A stretch of DNA of 14,181 nucleotides. It comes from Actinomortierella ambigua (taxonomy: Eukaryota; Mortierellomycota; Mortierellomycetes; Mortierellales; Mortierellaceae). Below the pieces are notes generated by a model. It ran no database searches and was not told the DNA's origin. It saw only the letters and a program-made list of their open reading frames with translations. The position numbers and the translations under genes were made by a program. This document shows positions 1 to 8,022 of this stretch, piece by piece. Position 1 is the stretch's first letter. Every line of letters starts with the position of its first letter. The DNA is taken from positions 1-14,181 of the forward strand of contig JAAAJB010000757.1 of assembly GCA_016098155.1 (NCBI GenBank). Direction: 5' to 3'.

Positions 1-281
1 GACTTGATCAGCTTGCTTAGGCTCCCATTCTCAGCGATATCCATGATCATGACCAAGGACCCCTCGAAATATGTCTCGCGATAGAACTGGATGATATTCT
101 TGTGACGAAGCTCTCGGAAGATGTCAATCTCGTTCTTGACGGCGGCTTGATCGTACTGGGACACGTTGAGCAGCACGCGCTTCACGGCGCAGGGCTGTCT
201 CATCCAGCTCGCAAGGTACACCTCGCCGAACCCACCCACACCGAGTCGAGGCCCAAGGACTAATTCTCCAACCGAACTCAT
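1..281 (-). CDS. TKL-type protein kinase, 5' end only (runs off left edge)
   Basis: The first 93 codons of a kinase gene are present and the rest lies outside the window. Reading leftward from the ATG at 279-281 there is no stop. The protein begins MSSVGELVLG and has an intact glycine loop (GVGGFGEV), the β3 motif CAVK, a helix-C region (EIDIFRELRH) and hinge-like residues ending at MDIAENGSLSKLIKS. It is about 92-93% identical in DNA to 1880-2160 by hand count (about 21 differences in 281 bases, no indels), so it is a tandem paralogue of the gene at 667-2160. The start is supported because extending the frame upstream meets a TGA within about ten codons and because the upstream ATG lies inside a predicted leader intron. 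Whether it carries the same Sel1 and helical C-terminus cannot be seen. Confidence 0.85.
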   Translation of the reverse strand, partial: MSSVGELVLGPRLGVGGFGEVYLASWMRQPCAVKRVLLNVSQYDQAAVKNEIDIFRELRHKNIIQFYRETYFEGSLVMIMDIAENGSLSKLIK

Positions 282-333
282 AAAAAATACGAATATTCAC
301 ACGGCTATAAAATAGAGGCGAGGGGGAGTAAAA

Positions 334-451
334 CTGCAAAGACGCATTCAGTCCAGAATTTGTGAATAAAAAAAATCGCTGGTCGCGTTTCCCCCACCCA
401 GGTCAGATATTCAGGGAATACCGTTGCTCGAGTGTTGAATTCTAGCATTAC
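334..451 (-). other. Predicted leader intron of the left-edge kinase gene
   Basis: Donor GAG|GTAATG (G at 451) and acceptor TTTGCAG (G at 334) give a 118-base intron, the same length as in the paralogue at 2213-2330. It ends 52 bases before the ATG at 281. The donor is weaker than its twin (GTAATG against GTAAGG). Confidence 0.55.
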
Positions 452-666
452 CTCGCAATGAAGAGATTCGTCTTGAAATGAGATGAAGAGAATGGTGATG
501 AAATGGCGGAGAGATGCAGTGAATGTGTATTGGACATGATAGACTAGCTTTAGGTATTGGCAAGTGGTGTAACGCTAATTCATTAGCTATTTCTCCGAGG
601 AACCCAGAGTCTGTTTTGACTATCCACACTTGAGCATATGCCATGCTGGACTGGGTACCTCAACTT

Positions 667-2160
667 CTAACCCTTCACTTGGGCCAATCTGTTCTTCAGT
701 GTGGTCAAGAGGTCAAGGGCCCTCTCTCTCGCTATCAAAACAGCCGCACCCGGTGCGGAGAGCTTGATGGCTAGGGCCTCTGCTTCGCGCAAGATATTGG
801 CGACCTCGGTGCTGTTCGGATAGCGAGCGGCAACGTCTTTACTCTGGCTGAGCAAACCGTCAAAGTCCTTGCTATAGGTCTGCATCAGTGGCTGACGTCT
901 CTCAATGTCCTTGATCAGCCCGGCCGCAGAGCTCGCCTCCCAGGCGAGTTTAAGCGACGTGCCAACCGCATTCAGATCCGTCAGATCGCCCTTCAGCACC
1001 CCTTGGCTCTTCAGCTCCTCCAGCACCTGTCGCGCCTGGACATGGCCCTGGCTGGCCGCACCCTTGAGCCAGTAGATGGCCTCTTGATCGTTGCGCACGG
1101 CGGCTTCATTGCTGAGGTACATCACGCCCAACGCATACTGGGCGTCCATGTTACCCTGGATTGACAGCTCCTCGAGGTCGACCATTTTGAGCTGCGTCTC
1201 TGTCGCGGCCAACTTCTCGAGAGCGGGCTGAGAAGAACGGTTAGAAAAGGAGCCGCCGGAGCTGGACATGATGGACAAGAATGAAGCGCTGACGGATGAT
1301 ATGGTGGTGACATCCTGGAAGCTCAGTTTCGGACCCACTGAGGGTATGGGATGATAAGGCGTGCCCGCGGTAGGATCCTCATCTAGATAGAGCAACGCCC
1401 TGGCCTCGGGTCGCTCCTGTGGGTTTTGATGCCAGCATCGCTCCACCAATTCTCGGTAATCGGGTGGAGTGCTTCCAGGAATGGCCTCTCGCTGACCACC
1501 CTTGACGAGAGAAATGACCGTGGAATTTTCCAGGTGCTCTTTGAATGGTGGGGTTTTATTGGCGGCCATCTCCCACATAATCCAGCCGAGGGCATACATG
1601 TCCGACTTGGTCGTGTATTCGGGTTTCTCGACGAAGAGCTCTGGCGCCCTCCAGCGATCCGTGCCAACATGGACCGCCCCCGAAGACTCGGAGGCCGCCC
1701 CGGCCTTGATGGTGGCCAGTCCAAAGTCGCAGAGCTTTACGACCATGTGCTCGTCGAGCAAGACGTTGTCGCTCTTGAGGTCACGATGGAGGATCCCAAG
1801 ACCGTGCATGTAGGCTAGACCACGGGTGATCTCTTGAGCGACACGCTTCTTGTCGGCAATGTGGAACCCATTGGGGGTGGACTTGATCAGCTTGCTTAGG
1901 CTCCCATTCTCAGCGATATCCATGATCATGACCAGGGACCCCTTGAAATGTGTCTCGCGATAGAACTGGATGATATTCTTGTGACGAAGCTCTCGAAAGA
2001 TGTCAATCTCGTTCTTTACGGTAGCTTGATTGTACGCGGACGAGGTGAGGTACACGCGCTTCACGGCGCAGGGCTGTCTCATCCAGCTCGCAAGGAACAC
2101 CTCGGCGAACCCGCCCACGCCGAGTCGAGGCCCAAGGACTAATTCTCCCACCGAACTCAT
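667..2160 (-). CDS. TKL protein kinase with Sel1-like repeat and C-terminal helical module
   Basis: This encodes a 497-residue predicted Ser/Thr kinase. Kinase domain, about residues 7-255: glycine loop GVGGFAEV, β3 lysine K34 (CAVK), helix-C glutamate near E51, HRDLKSDN (H125-D127, N132), DFG at 145-147, RAPE at 171-174, SDMYALGWIMWE. All catalytic residues are present, so it should be an active RD kinase. A Ser-rich linker follows. About residues 333-384 fit a Sel1-like repeat (DAQYALGVMYL...AIYWLKGAASQG). Residues about 415-492 are predicted helical and resemble the middle module of the kinase-pseudokinase proteins (AIKLSAPGAAVLI). Sel1 repeats usually mediate protein contacts. The start at 2160 is preferred over an in-frame ATG at 2226, which lies in a predicted leader intron and is followed by a stop in the paralogue. 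The third glycine of the loop is alanine. Cytosolic location is inferred, as no signal or membrane segment follows the chosen start. Confidence 0.92.
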   Translation of the reverse strand: MSSVGELVLGPRLGVGGFAEVFLASWMRQPCAVKRVYLTSSAYNQATVKNEIDIFRELRHKNIIQFYRETHFKGSLVMIMDIAENGSLSKLIKSTPNGFHIADKKRVAQEITRGLAYMHGLGILHRDLKSDNVLLDEHMVVKLCDFGLATIKAGAASESSGAVHVGTDRWRAPELFVEKPEYTTKSDMYALGWIMWEMAANKTPPFKEHLENSTVISLVKGGQREAIPGSTPPDYRELVERCWHQNPQERPEARALLYLDEDPTAGTPYHPIPSVGPKLSFQDVTTISSVSASFLSIMSSSGGSFSNRSSQPALEKLAATETQLKMVDLEELSIQGNMDAQYALGVMYLSNEAAVRNDQEAIYWLKGAASQGHVQARQVLEELKSQGVLKGDLTDLNAVGTSLKLAWEASSAAGLIKDIERRQPLMQTYSKDFDGLLSQSKDVAARYPNSTEVANILREAEALAIKLSAPGAAVLIARERALDLLTTLKNRLAQVKG

Positions 2161-2521
2161 GAAAAATACGACTATCCAGGCAACAATAAAATAGAGGCGA
2201 GGGGGAGTAAAACTGCAAAGGTGCATTCACTCCAGAATTTGTGAGTAAAAAAGAAAGATGGTCGCGTCTCCCCACCCAGGTCATATATTTCTAGGAATAC
2301 AGCTGCTCGAGTGTCATATTCTAGCCTTACCTTGGAATGAAGAGATTCGTCTTGAATGAGATGAAGAGAATGGAGATGAAATGGCAGAGAGATGCAGTGA
2401 ACATGACAGCTTTAAGTATTGACAAGTGGTGTAACGCTCATTAGCTATCTCTCCGAGGAACTCAAAGTCTGTTTTGACTATCCACACTTGAGCATATACA
2501 CTGCTGGACTGGGTACCTCAA
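1880..2521. repeat. Tandem duplication, copy 2
   Basis: Matches 1-663. The similarity ends in an identical 19-base stretch (645-663 and 2503-2521) that includes GGGTACCTCAA and lies at or beside the stop codons of the genes on the left. Positions 2161-2517 contain the leader, promoter and 3' flank only, with no other gene seen. Confidence 0.85.
2213..2330 (-). other. Predicted leader intron of the Sel1 kinase gene
   Basis: Donor CCAAG|GTAAGG and acceptor TTTGCAG bound 118 bases, with a T-rich tract (CTTTCTTTTTTACTCAC) before the acceptor. It contains the upstream ATG at 2226, which argues for translation from 2160. Confidence 0.6.
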
Positions 2522-3623
2522 ACCCACGCGGAGGGGTGGCTCTCTTTCAACTCTGCAAGTCTGCGAGCGGCCTCAGTCATTGTCGGTCGACGAAGACTGT
2601 CGGTTTCCAGACATTGTTGCATGGGGGCTCGACTAATCCTGCGAGATGTTGTCATATTCTTTGGTGACCCAGACCAACCATTCCGCACGCGAGAACCCTG
2701 GATCCTTCGTAGGTGGTGGCGAGCCCATCGAAATCTCAAACATCGGCAACTCAAAAGGAAACACGTCTGTCTTGAAGCTAGCGGTGCCTTGCCTCGATTT
2801 GAGCTCTGGGCATGCCACACCATCCGCTTCGTCGTGGGGAGTCGCGCTCAACATAGCAGCAGGCCTCGAACCCAGTCAGTTTAGGGATGTACACCAGGAT
2901 GTACACCACACTCCCGTCTTCATGCCTTGTTCGCGGCATGACCACGTTATCTGCTCGGATATCACGATGGACGATCTGAAATGAGTGGAGAAGGGCAGGC
3001 GCGCCACACCAGCAGGCACATCCTCGCATGTGACTGCTGATCTGCCCTTCATATGTCTCGCTCATGTCATCCTTGGCGACTGGCATTGACGACGCCTCCC
3101 ACCTGAGGTATGAACGAGGAAGCACGAATCTCGAGAGGTCCATTGGACTGATCTTCAACCAGTCGAACAGCTTGTCTGCGACGGACAGTCCGAAATCGCA
3201 CATATTGGTCCACATAGAGTGGTCGAGGAGCATGTTGCCACTCTTGAGGTCGCGATGAAGGATTTTTTTGACTGTGTATGTAGGCCAGACCCATAGCGAT
3301 ATCTTGCCTTATGCGCTCCTTCTCTGGCCATCCTGACAGAAGACGGTTGCGGATGGTGTTCTGAAGGCTCCCTTTGGCGACATACTCCATCACGATGGCA
3401 AGTTTATCGTTGTACATGACGTTACCAAGAAAGAGAACGACGTGCGGATGCTTCAGTTTTCTGAGGATGCTGATCTCTTGGTGGAGCCTCATTTTGTCAT
3501 AGTTTGAGGTCGTGAGATGTGTCAGCTTGGCAGCACATGGCTGCTTGCGCCAGGCCAGAGAGCGAGGCGAACTTCATCGAAACAGCCTGCACCAAGACGG
3601 CGTTTTGTCAGCACGAAATCCAT
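2518..3623 (-). pseudogene. Broken kinase-pseudokinase gene
   Basis: This is a decayed relative of the gene at 8023-9354 joined to a pseudokinase tail. The ATG at 3621-3623 begins MDFVLTKRRLGAGCF. A 5-base tandem duplication (GCCAG twice, 3549-3558) shifts the frame. A recognisable stretch follows (QEISILRKLKHPHVVLFLG, GSLQNTIRNRLLSGW), then a T7 run at 3263-3269 adds one base and shifts it again just before HRDLKSGN. At DFGLSV (about 3185) the text jumps to the linker ahead of the pseudokinase (ADKLFDW...RFVLP), so roughly 300 codons of the activation loop, C-lobe and middle are deleted. A second deletion removes the middle of the pseudokinase. HRDIRADNVV, FKTDVF and a C-terminal fragment remain in two further frames down to the stop at 2518. 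The glycine loop reads GCFDEV. The leader-intron donor survives at 3710, but the acceptor just before the ATG reads CCGG instead of CAG. No product is expected. Confidence 0.88.
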
Positions 3624-4342
3624 CCGGAGCAAATGATGGTCTTGAAATCAGAAAATCAATAGAATAAAATAGTGAGAACATACGATTCTAGTCTTGTGAC
3701 AACAACCTACCTGCTGGGAATGTGAAATGCAAATGGAAATGAAAAGATTCATGCTTGACGTGACCGGAAGTAGTCTGCGTAACAAGAGCAGTTGCGCGCA
3801 TACATATTGTTGCCTGCCATACTTTAAATGCAAGCAATATCCTCTAGTAGCTTTATGCTGAAGGCGTTGAATGTTGCAACCCATGCACGTGGTGGCTAGG
3901 CCTTCTGCACGGTAACGGTCGGAGGAAGCACTAAAAAGAGCGAACACCACTGGGTCTGAACACATTGATGCCACTCCTCGCAGTTCGCACATGTCTCCAT
4001 GTCTACACCTCTTCCCTCTAATGGAGCCAGTAATAGCTGGTTACTCTGTTCTCACAGCCCATATAAAAGAGATCCTGCCGGGACCGACCGTGAGGAGCCG
4101 GCTAGATAAGTGATGAGCTGGTCTCCTCGGTAGCGCCGAGTAATGCTGCATGGAATCCAAAAAAAGATGAATCAACAGCAAACAGCAAAGAGTGATCAGA
4201 GTAGAAATATGAAAGAATAGTATCCTATAAATCATCTAGTTTTCTGAGGCCAGGTCGTACGTTCAAGGCAGGAAAGTGAACTAGTTGTCTGGATAAGTAA
4301 GGAAGATTGGCGTAGAGAACGAGCCTCAATGGATGCATCCAT
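3624..4342. other. Intergenic region, copy A
   Basis: It holds the degenerate leader intron (donor 3710) and promoter of the pseudogene, a CRE-like site at 3756 and two blocks shared with 9355-10140: GCACGTGGTGG at 3885 with GGTAACGGTC at 3911, and a longer block at about 4074-4160. The remainder is the 3' flank of the 735-residue kinase gene. A TATAAAAG on the plus strand near 4062 is not conserved in copy B. No gene is seen. Confidence 0.6.
3756..3763. promoter_or_regulatory. CRE-like element TGACGTGA
   Basis: TGACGTGA lies 46 bases upstream of the surviving leader donor (3710) of the pseudogene. The core TGACGT is the usual target of ATF/CREB-type bZIP factors in fungi. Similar sites occur at like positions upstream of three intact paralogues. 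Confidence 0.4.
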
Positions 4343-6550
4343 TCAAACGGTAGGATGCGAACTGGCAATCCTCTTGAGCTCGTCAATGACCTCCGGCATA
4401 AGTGGACGGTTAGGATAGTCGATATCGAGACACTGGCGCATGAGATTGGAGTACCCCCGTGAGACGTGGTCATACTCTTGTTGAATCCAGTCCTGCACGT
4501 CAGCATGTTTGACATCGCTGCCTTCCATCTCTGGAGGGCGTCCCATCGAGATCTCATACATCAGCACGCCAAACGAAAATACGTCCGTCTTGAAGCTAGT
4601 GCCATGCCATGAGACGCGCTCTGGAGCGTGCCATACAGTCCGCTTCACCACCGAGCCCAGCGAATAGTCATACTGAGTGTGGCGGCAGATCTCGAATGCC
4701 GTCAGCTTGGGTACGATCACTGCCGAATCCCCATCGCCCTGCTTTGACATGACCACATTGGAGGCTCGAACATCACGATGAACGATCTTGAACGAGTGGA
4801 CAAGGGCCAGTGCTCCCGCAATCTTGAGTGCCACATCGACCTTCTGTGAGTGCTCCAAAGGGTAGTCTGCGAGTGTCTGTAACGTAGTTGGCTCCAAAAG
4901 GATCAGGTTGGGCATCACCACAAATCTCGGTCGCACAACATTCTCACACGAGCGTAACAGATAGGTGAGGAAGATGGTGCGTTGGATGATATCCTTTGTC
5001 GAGCCACCATCGATTTCCTTGAGATACTTGACGTGGACCTTCTCGCCGCGTTGGGAGCCTTGAGTGATCTCTCCTTCATAAATCTTGCTGATATCGTCCT
5101 CGGTGATCGGTTCAAACATCTCACACTTGAGGGATTCTTGGGGAAGCACAAATCTCCGGAGGTCGTCAGGTCTGATCTTGTAGTCGCCAAACAGCTTGTC
5201 TGCGCTGGACCGATGCCTTGTCAGCTTTGCCTGCGCCGCTGCAAGCTCAGCTCTCTCCTCCTGTTCGATCGTCTCTGGAGTACCCGCTGTGGTGTCGTCG
5301 CTGCTGTTGTTGCTACTGCTTGACGTCGGGGCGGAAATGGTCGACTGCAGCTTCATGAGAATCTCTCGGACACTTGCGAGCTCTATAGTGAAGCTGTCGA
5401 TATCGATCAGGAGAGCCACGCCGGACGCTGACAGCTGAACAGCGAGGAGATAGACCTTCTGGAGGATCTTGATCAGATCATCATGGTTCCCTCCATGGAT
5501 GGCCGAGACGCCCTTGGAGTCATCAAACAGCTGGCGCATGGTTTTGCGATAGAACCTCATGTGGAGAAGAGCGGATTCAATCGCCCTGATCATGTTGCTG
5601 GCTGCGACCGAGAGTTGCTGTGGCTCATCTTGTCCATCTGCTGGAGGTTGAACCGTATCTTCTTCCTCTGAGGAAATTACACCACTGGATACTGACGAAT
5701 GCGACCCGACTGTACTTGAGCTGATATCTTCCATCTCGCAGACGCCAATTGGGATGAACTTTTCTGAGAAGACATGCTGGACAACAATCTCGATCGCCTC
5801 CGGTCGGCTTTTCGGGTCGTGGCTCCAGCATTGCTCGATCCATAGCCGATATTCGTCCGGGGTTTCGTTCGGGATCTCCTCGCGTTTTCCAACTTTGACG
5901 CAGTCAGTGAAGGTAGTTTGGTCGAGGCCCACGAATGGCGGAGTCGAGTTTGCGGCCATCTCCCACAAGATGCAGCCTAGAGCATACATGTCCGACTTGG
6001 TGGTGTACTTTGGCTGGTTTGTGATGAGGAGCTCGGGCGCCAGCCATTGAAAGGTGCCTCTGAATGTATACAACTCGTTTTCCAAGGAGCTCTGTGCAAT
6101 GGACATTCCAAAATCGCAAATCTTGGCTCGCATAGAGTGGTCGAGGAGCACGTTGCCACTCTTGAGGTCGCAATGAAGAACCTCCTGGCTGTGAAGGTAG
6201 GCCAAACCCCGGGCAATCTCTTGAGCGATGCGCTCCTTTTCTGACCAGTCTGAAAGACCACGGTTGCGGATGGTATTTTGAAGGCTCCCTTTTTCAGCAT
6301 ACTCCATGACGATGACAAGCACGCCATTGTGCATGACCTCACCAAGAAAGTGGACAATATGTGGATGCTTCAGTTTGCTGAGGATGCTGATCTCTTGGCG
6401 ATGCTTCTCCTGTTCGTCTTCTGTGTTCATCTTGTGCCTCGACTTGACGGCGCATAGCTGCTTGAGCCAGAATGCGAGATAGACTCCTCCGTAACGACCT
6501 GTTCCAACGCGATGCTCCGTCAGCACTAAATCCGTATGAGATTGTGTCAT
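4343..6550 (-). CDS. Tandem TKL kinase-pseudokinase protein, non-RD type
   Basis: A 735-residue protein. First kinase domain, about residues 8-255: GTGRYGGV loop, K36 (CAVK), E53, catalytic loop HCDLKSGN (H126 C127 D128, N133), DFG 146-148, APE 171-173, SDMYALGCILWE. The catalytic Asp, Asn and DFG are intact but the HRD arginine is cysteine, making it a non-RD kinase. An acidic Ser-rich linker, a helical module (about 318-403, KILQKVYLLAVQLSASG) and a Ser/Asn/Asp-rich spacer follow, then a short charged helix. The second domain, about 450-730, has no GxGxxG loop. It keeps a β3-like lysine (VHVK, K508), HRDVRASN (591-598) and HAPE (641-644), but AFE replaces DFG at 618-620, so it should not bind Mg-ATP productively. 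Such pairs usually work by the pseudokinase controlling its partner; here that is inferred. The ATG abuts a predicted intron acceptor. No signal peptide or membrane segment is seen. It is the paralogue of 10141-12480. Confidence 0.93.
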   Translation of the reverse strand: MTQSHTDLVLTEHRVGTGRYGGVYLAFWLKQLCAVKSRHKMNTEDEQEKHRQEISILSKLKHPHIVHFLGEVMHNGVLVIVMEYAEKGSLQNTIRNRGLSDWSEKERIAQEIARGLAYLHSQEVLHCDLKSGNVLLDHSMRAKICDFGMSIAQSSLENELYTFRGTFQWLAPELLITNQPKYTTKSDMYALGCILWEMAANSTPPFVGLDQTTFTDCVKVGKREEIPNETPDEYRLWIEQCWSHDPKSRPEAIEIVVQHVFSEKFIPIGVCEMEDISSSTVGSHSSVSSGVISSEEEDTVQPPADGQDEPQQLSVAASNMIRAIESALLHMRFYRKTMRQLFDDSKGVSAIHGGNHDDLIKILQKVYLLAVQLSASGVALLIDIDSFTIELASVREILMKLQSTISAPTSSSSNNSSDDTTAGTPETIEQEERAELAAAQAKLTRHRSSADKLFGDYKIRPDDLRRFVLPQESLKCEMFEPITEDDISKIYEGEITQGSQRGEKVHVKYLKEIDGGSTKDIIQRTIFLTYLLRSCENVVRPRFVVMPNLILLEPTTLQTLADYPLEHSQKVDVALKIAGALALVHSFKIVHRDVRASNVVMSKQGDGDSAVIVPKLTAFEICRHTQYDYSLGSVVKRTVWHAPERVSWHGTSFKTDVFSFGVLMYEISMGRPPEMEGSDVKHADVQDWIQQEYDHVSRGYSNLMRQCLDIDYPNRPLMPEVIDELKRIASSHPTV

Positions 6551-6663
6551 CTAGTTGCGAAAGAAGAAAGAGAGAAAGAAGAAAGAAAGAAAGAAAGAAA
6601 AAGGCATTAGACTGGAATTCCTGGTGTCCTGTACGGAAGGTTAGCCTTGTGGTAGAAACCTAC
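6551..6663 (-). other. Predicted leader intron of the 735-residue kinase gene
   Basis: Donor CAT|GTAGGT (G at 6663), branch-point-like TCTAATG at 6605-6611, a long CTTT-rich pyrimidine tract (about 6555-6602) and acceptor CAACTAG at 6551, immediately before the ATG at 6550. Length 113 bases. The layout matches the intron at 12496-12602. Confidence 0.7.
6555..6602. repeat. GAAA/GA-rich tract
   Basis: A purine-rich run of GAAA and GAGA units. On the gene strand it is the pyrimidine tract of the leader intron of the 735-residue kinase gene. Confidence 0.85.
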
Positions 6664-7069
6664 ATGAGGGAATGAGTGTTGTCATGAAATGAGATGTGTT
6701 GAGAGAGAGACATGTCGTGACATGACGTGACGTGAGCACTCGTGGGCGACCACAAACAACAAGAGCCCGGGCCAATGCATGCCCACAGTTTGTTGCGTTG
6801 TCAAATTCGCTGTCCTTCCACGCTGATTTTCATACCGGCCTCTTACTTCTTGTAGGTTTGATCTCGCTGGTTTGGTGCTACCAAGCCCTCTCTTTTGACA
6901 GCGCTCTACAACCTACGGTCGCAGATGATAGCTGAATGAGGTCCATCGTTGTTCTCATATGTACATCGAAGTCTCGCAATGTGTCCGCACTCGTCGAGTT
7001 TATAGTCATATATACAACACCGAAGGATGCGACCTCACAGGCTGCTGTGATATTCCTTTTCCCTTATCT
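6664..7069. other. Promoter region and spacer between the two blocks
   Basis: The right-hand part next to 6664 is the transcription start and promoter region of the 735-residue kinase gene (TCATTCC-rich leader, doubled CRE-like site). From about 6740 to 7069 I see no coding similarity, repeat or RNA gene; short open frames there lack coding character. Confidence 0.5.
6723..6735. promoter_or_regulatory. Doubled CRE-like element
   Basis: Two overlapping TGACGTGA sites (6723-6730 and 6728-6735) lie 60 bases upstream of the leader donor of the 735-residue kinase gene. An adjacent CGTGACATGACG makes the region rich in half sites. Confidence 0.45.
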
Positions 7070-7960
7070 GTGACGAGCCCACCGAGATCCTCATACATCA
7101 GCACCCCAGAGGAAAACATATCTGTCTTGAAGCTGGTGGTGCCTTTCCTCGCCTCGATTCAAGCTCTGAGGCTTGCCACACCATACGTTTTCTTCGCTGA
7201 GGAGCCATGCATAATAGAGCGACGGACCTCGAATCCTGTTAACTTGAAGGTATTCACCACACTTCTATTTCTTGCCTTGTTCGCGATATGACCACATTAA
7301 CTGCTCGAATATCACAATGGACGGTCGGAAATAAGCAGAGAAGGGCAAGCGCGCAGGAAATATTAGCCGCCACACTGGCCTTCTGTGAGTGTTCCAAAGG
7401 TAGTTCGCAAACAACTGTTGCGAGGCTAGCCCCGGTACGATCAAGCTGGGACTCAACAAAAATCTAGGTCTCGGCACAAGTACAGCAGCTGGGTGAGGGG
7501 GATCGTCCGTTGGATATTCATCGTTGAACCGCCCTCAATTCTAAGGACCCTCTTGATATCCACAGCTTCACCTGCATTAGCCCCTCGAATGATCCGCCCT
7601 TCATATGTCCCGCTCTTGTCATCCTTGGCGACCTGCTTTGACGACGACGCCACCTACTTCAAGGACGAGTGAGGAAGCACAAACCTCGGACTGATCTCGA
7701 ACTAGTCAAACAGTCGGTCGGCGATAGAACGATTCCTCGGGAGTCTTGATTGTACCTCCCTCTTTCTGCCTCTTTCTGCCTCTTGATATCGAGAAAAAAC
7801 CGTGATGGTCAATAGTGACGCGATAAACTGCTTCAGACTTTCTTCGATAATGGAAATCTCTGCTATGACTCACTCATCAAAAGGGTCGTGCCGCGCATGA
7901 AGAGTTGATAAACAAGTCTTTGATCTTTTGGTAGATGTCGCTAGATTCCAGAGGGCTAGG
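7070..7960 (-). pseudogene. Relic of helical module plus pseudokinase domain
   Basis: Reading leftward, decayed similarity to the tandem kinases appears in the right order. First come traces of the helical module (YQLFMRGTTLLMS, about 7870-7910). Next is the pre-pseudokinase linker (ADRLFD, a stop, then ISPRFVLPHSSLK and a stop, 7665-7740), then TYEGRI...EGGSTMNIQRT (about 7510-7610) and RPRFLLSPSLIVPG (about 7425-7470). After a frame change come a degraded HCDIRAVNVV-like catalytic loop (about 7290-7325), the ESRRGKA...SRQIC-like region and a last GVLMYED trace near 7085. Several stops and frameshifts rule out a product. The wording of the tail matches the pseudogene at 2518-3623 better than the intact tandem kinases, so both descend from one ancestral gene. 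Its 5' half may be the gene at 8023-9354, whose disrupted tail ends at 7961. Confidence 0.8.
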
Positions 7961-8022
7961 TCATAAGTGAGCTGTAGCGTGCACATACTTGTGCAGGAGG
8001 CCTACCATAAAGCAACAAAACA

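Larger units (their letters stand above)
1..663. repeat. Tandem duplication, copy 1 (5' gene end and intergenic DNA)
   Basis: This stretch matches 1880-2521 in the same orientation: the gene start, leader intron, promoter region and the DNA up to the neighbour's stop. The coding part is about 92-93% identical without indels; the intergenic part has small indels, including extra bases near 520-545. The 385 bases between the gene start and the next gene's stop hold only leader, promoter and 3' flank. Confidence 0.85.
2518..6740. repeat. Two-gene block, copy A
   Basis: The order pseudogene, intergenic DNA, kinase-pseudokinase gene and its leader/promoter corresponds part for part to 7070-12690. 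Similarity extends through intergenic DNA (for example ATGCTGCATGGA near 4142 and 9983), which shows segmental duplication and not only protein similarity. The two blocks differ in length mainly because of the deletions in the 2518-3623 pseudogene. Confidence 0.75.

Noticed and set aside
2161..2226. A 22-residue hydrophobic N-terminal extension of the Sel1 kinase that would resemble a signal anchor
   Set aside because: The ATG at 2226 lies inside a predicted leader intron and the same frame meets a TGA in the left-edge paralogue, so the extension is probably not translated.
3648..3992. A 114-codon cysteine-containing minus-strand frame
   Set aside because: It covers the leader and promoter of the pseudogene. 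The corresponding region of copy B (9355-9800) does not preserve the frame, and there is no signal peptide.
4061..4068. TATAAAAG on the plus strand between the pseudogene and the tandem kinase
   Set aside because: No plus-strand coding region follows and the element is absent from the matching place in copy B.
4109..4131. A hairpin CTCGG-TAGCG-CCGAG in the intergenic region, considered as a structured RNA or tRNA fragment
   Set aside because: The stem is only five pairs, no tRNA arms or box sequences are present, and copy B does not preserve the pairing.
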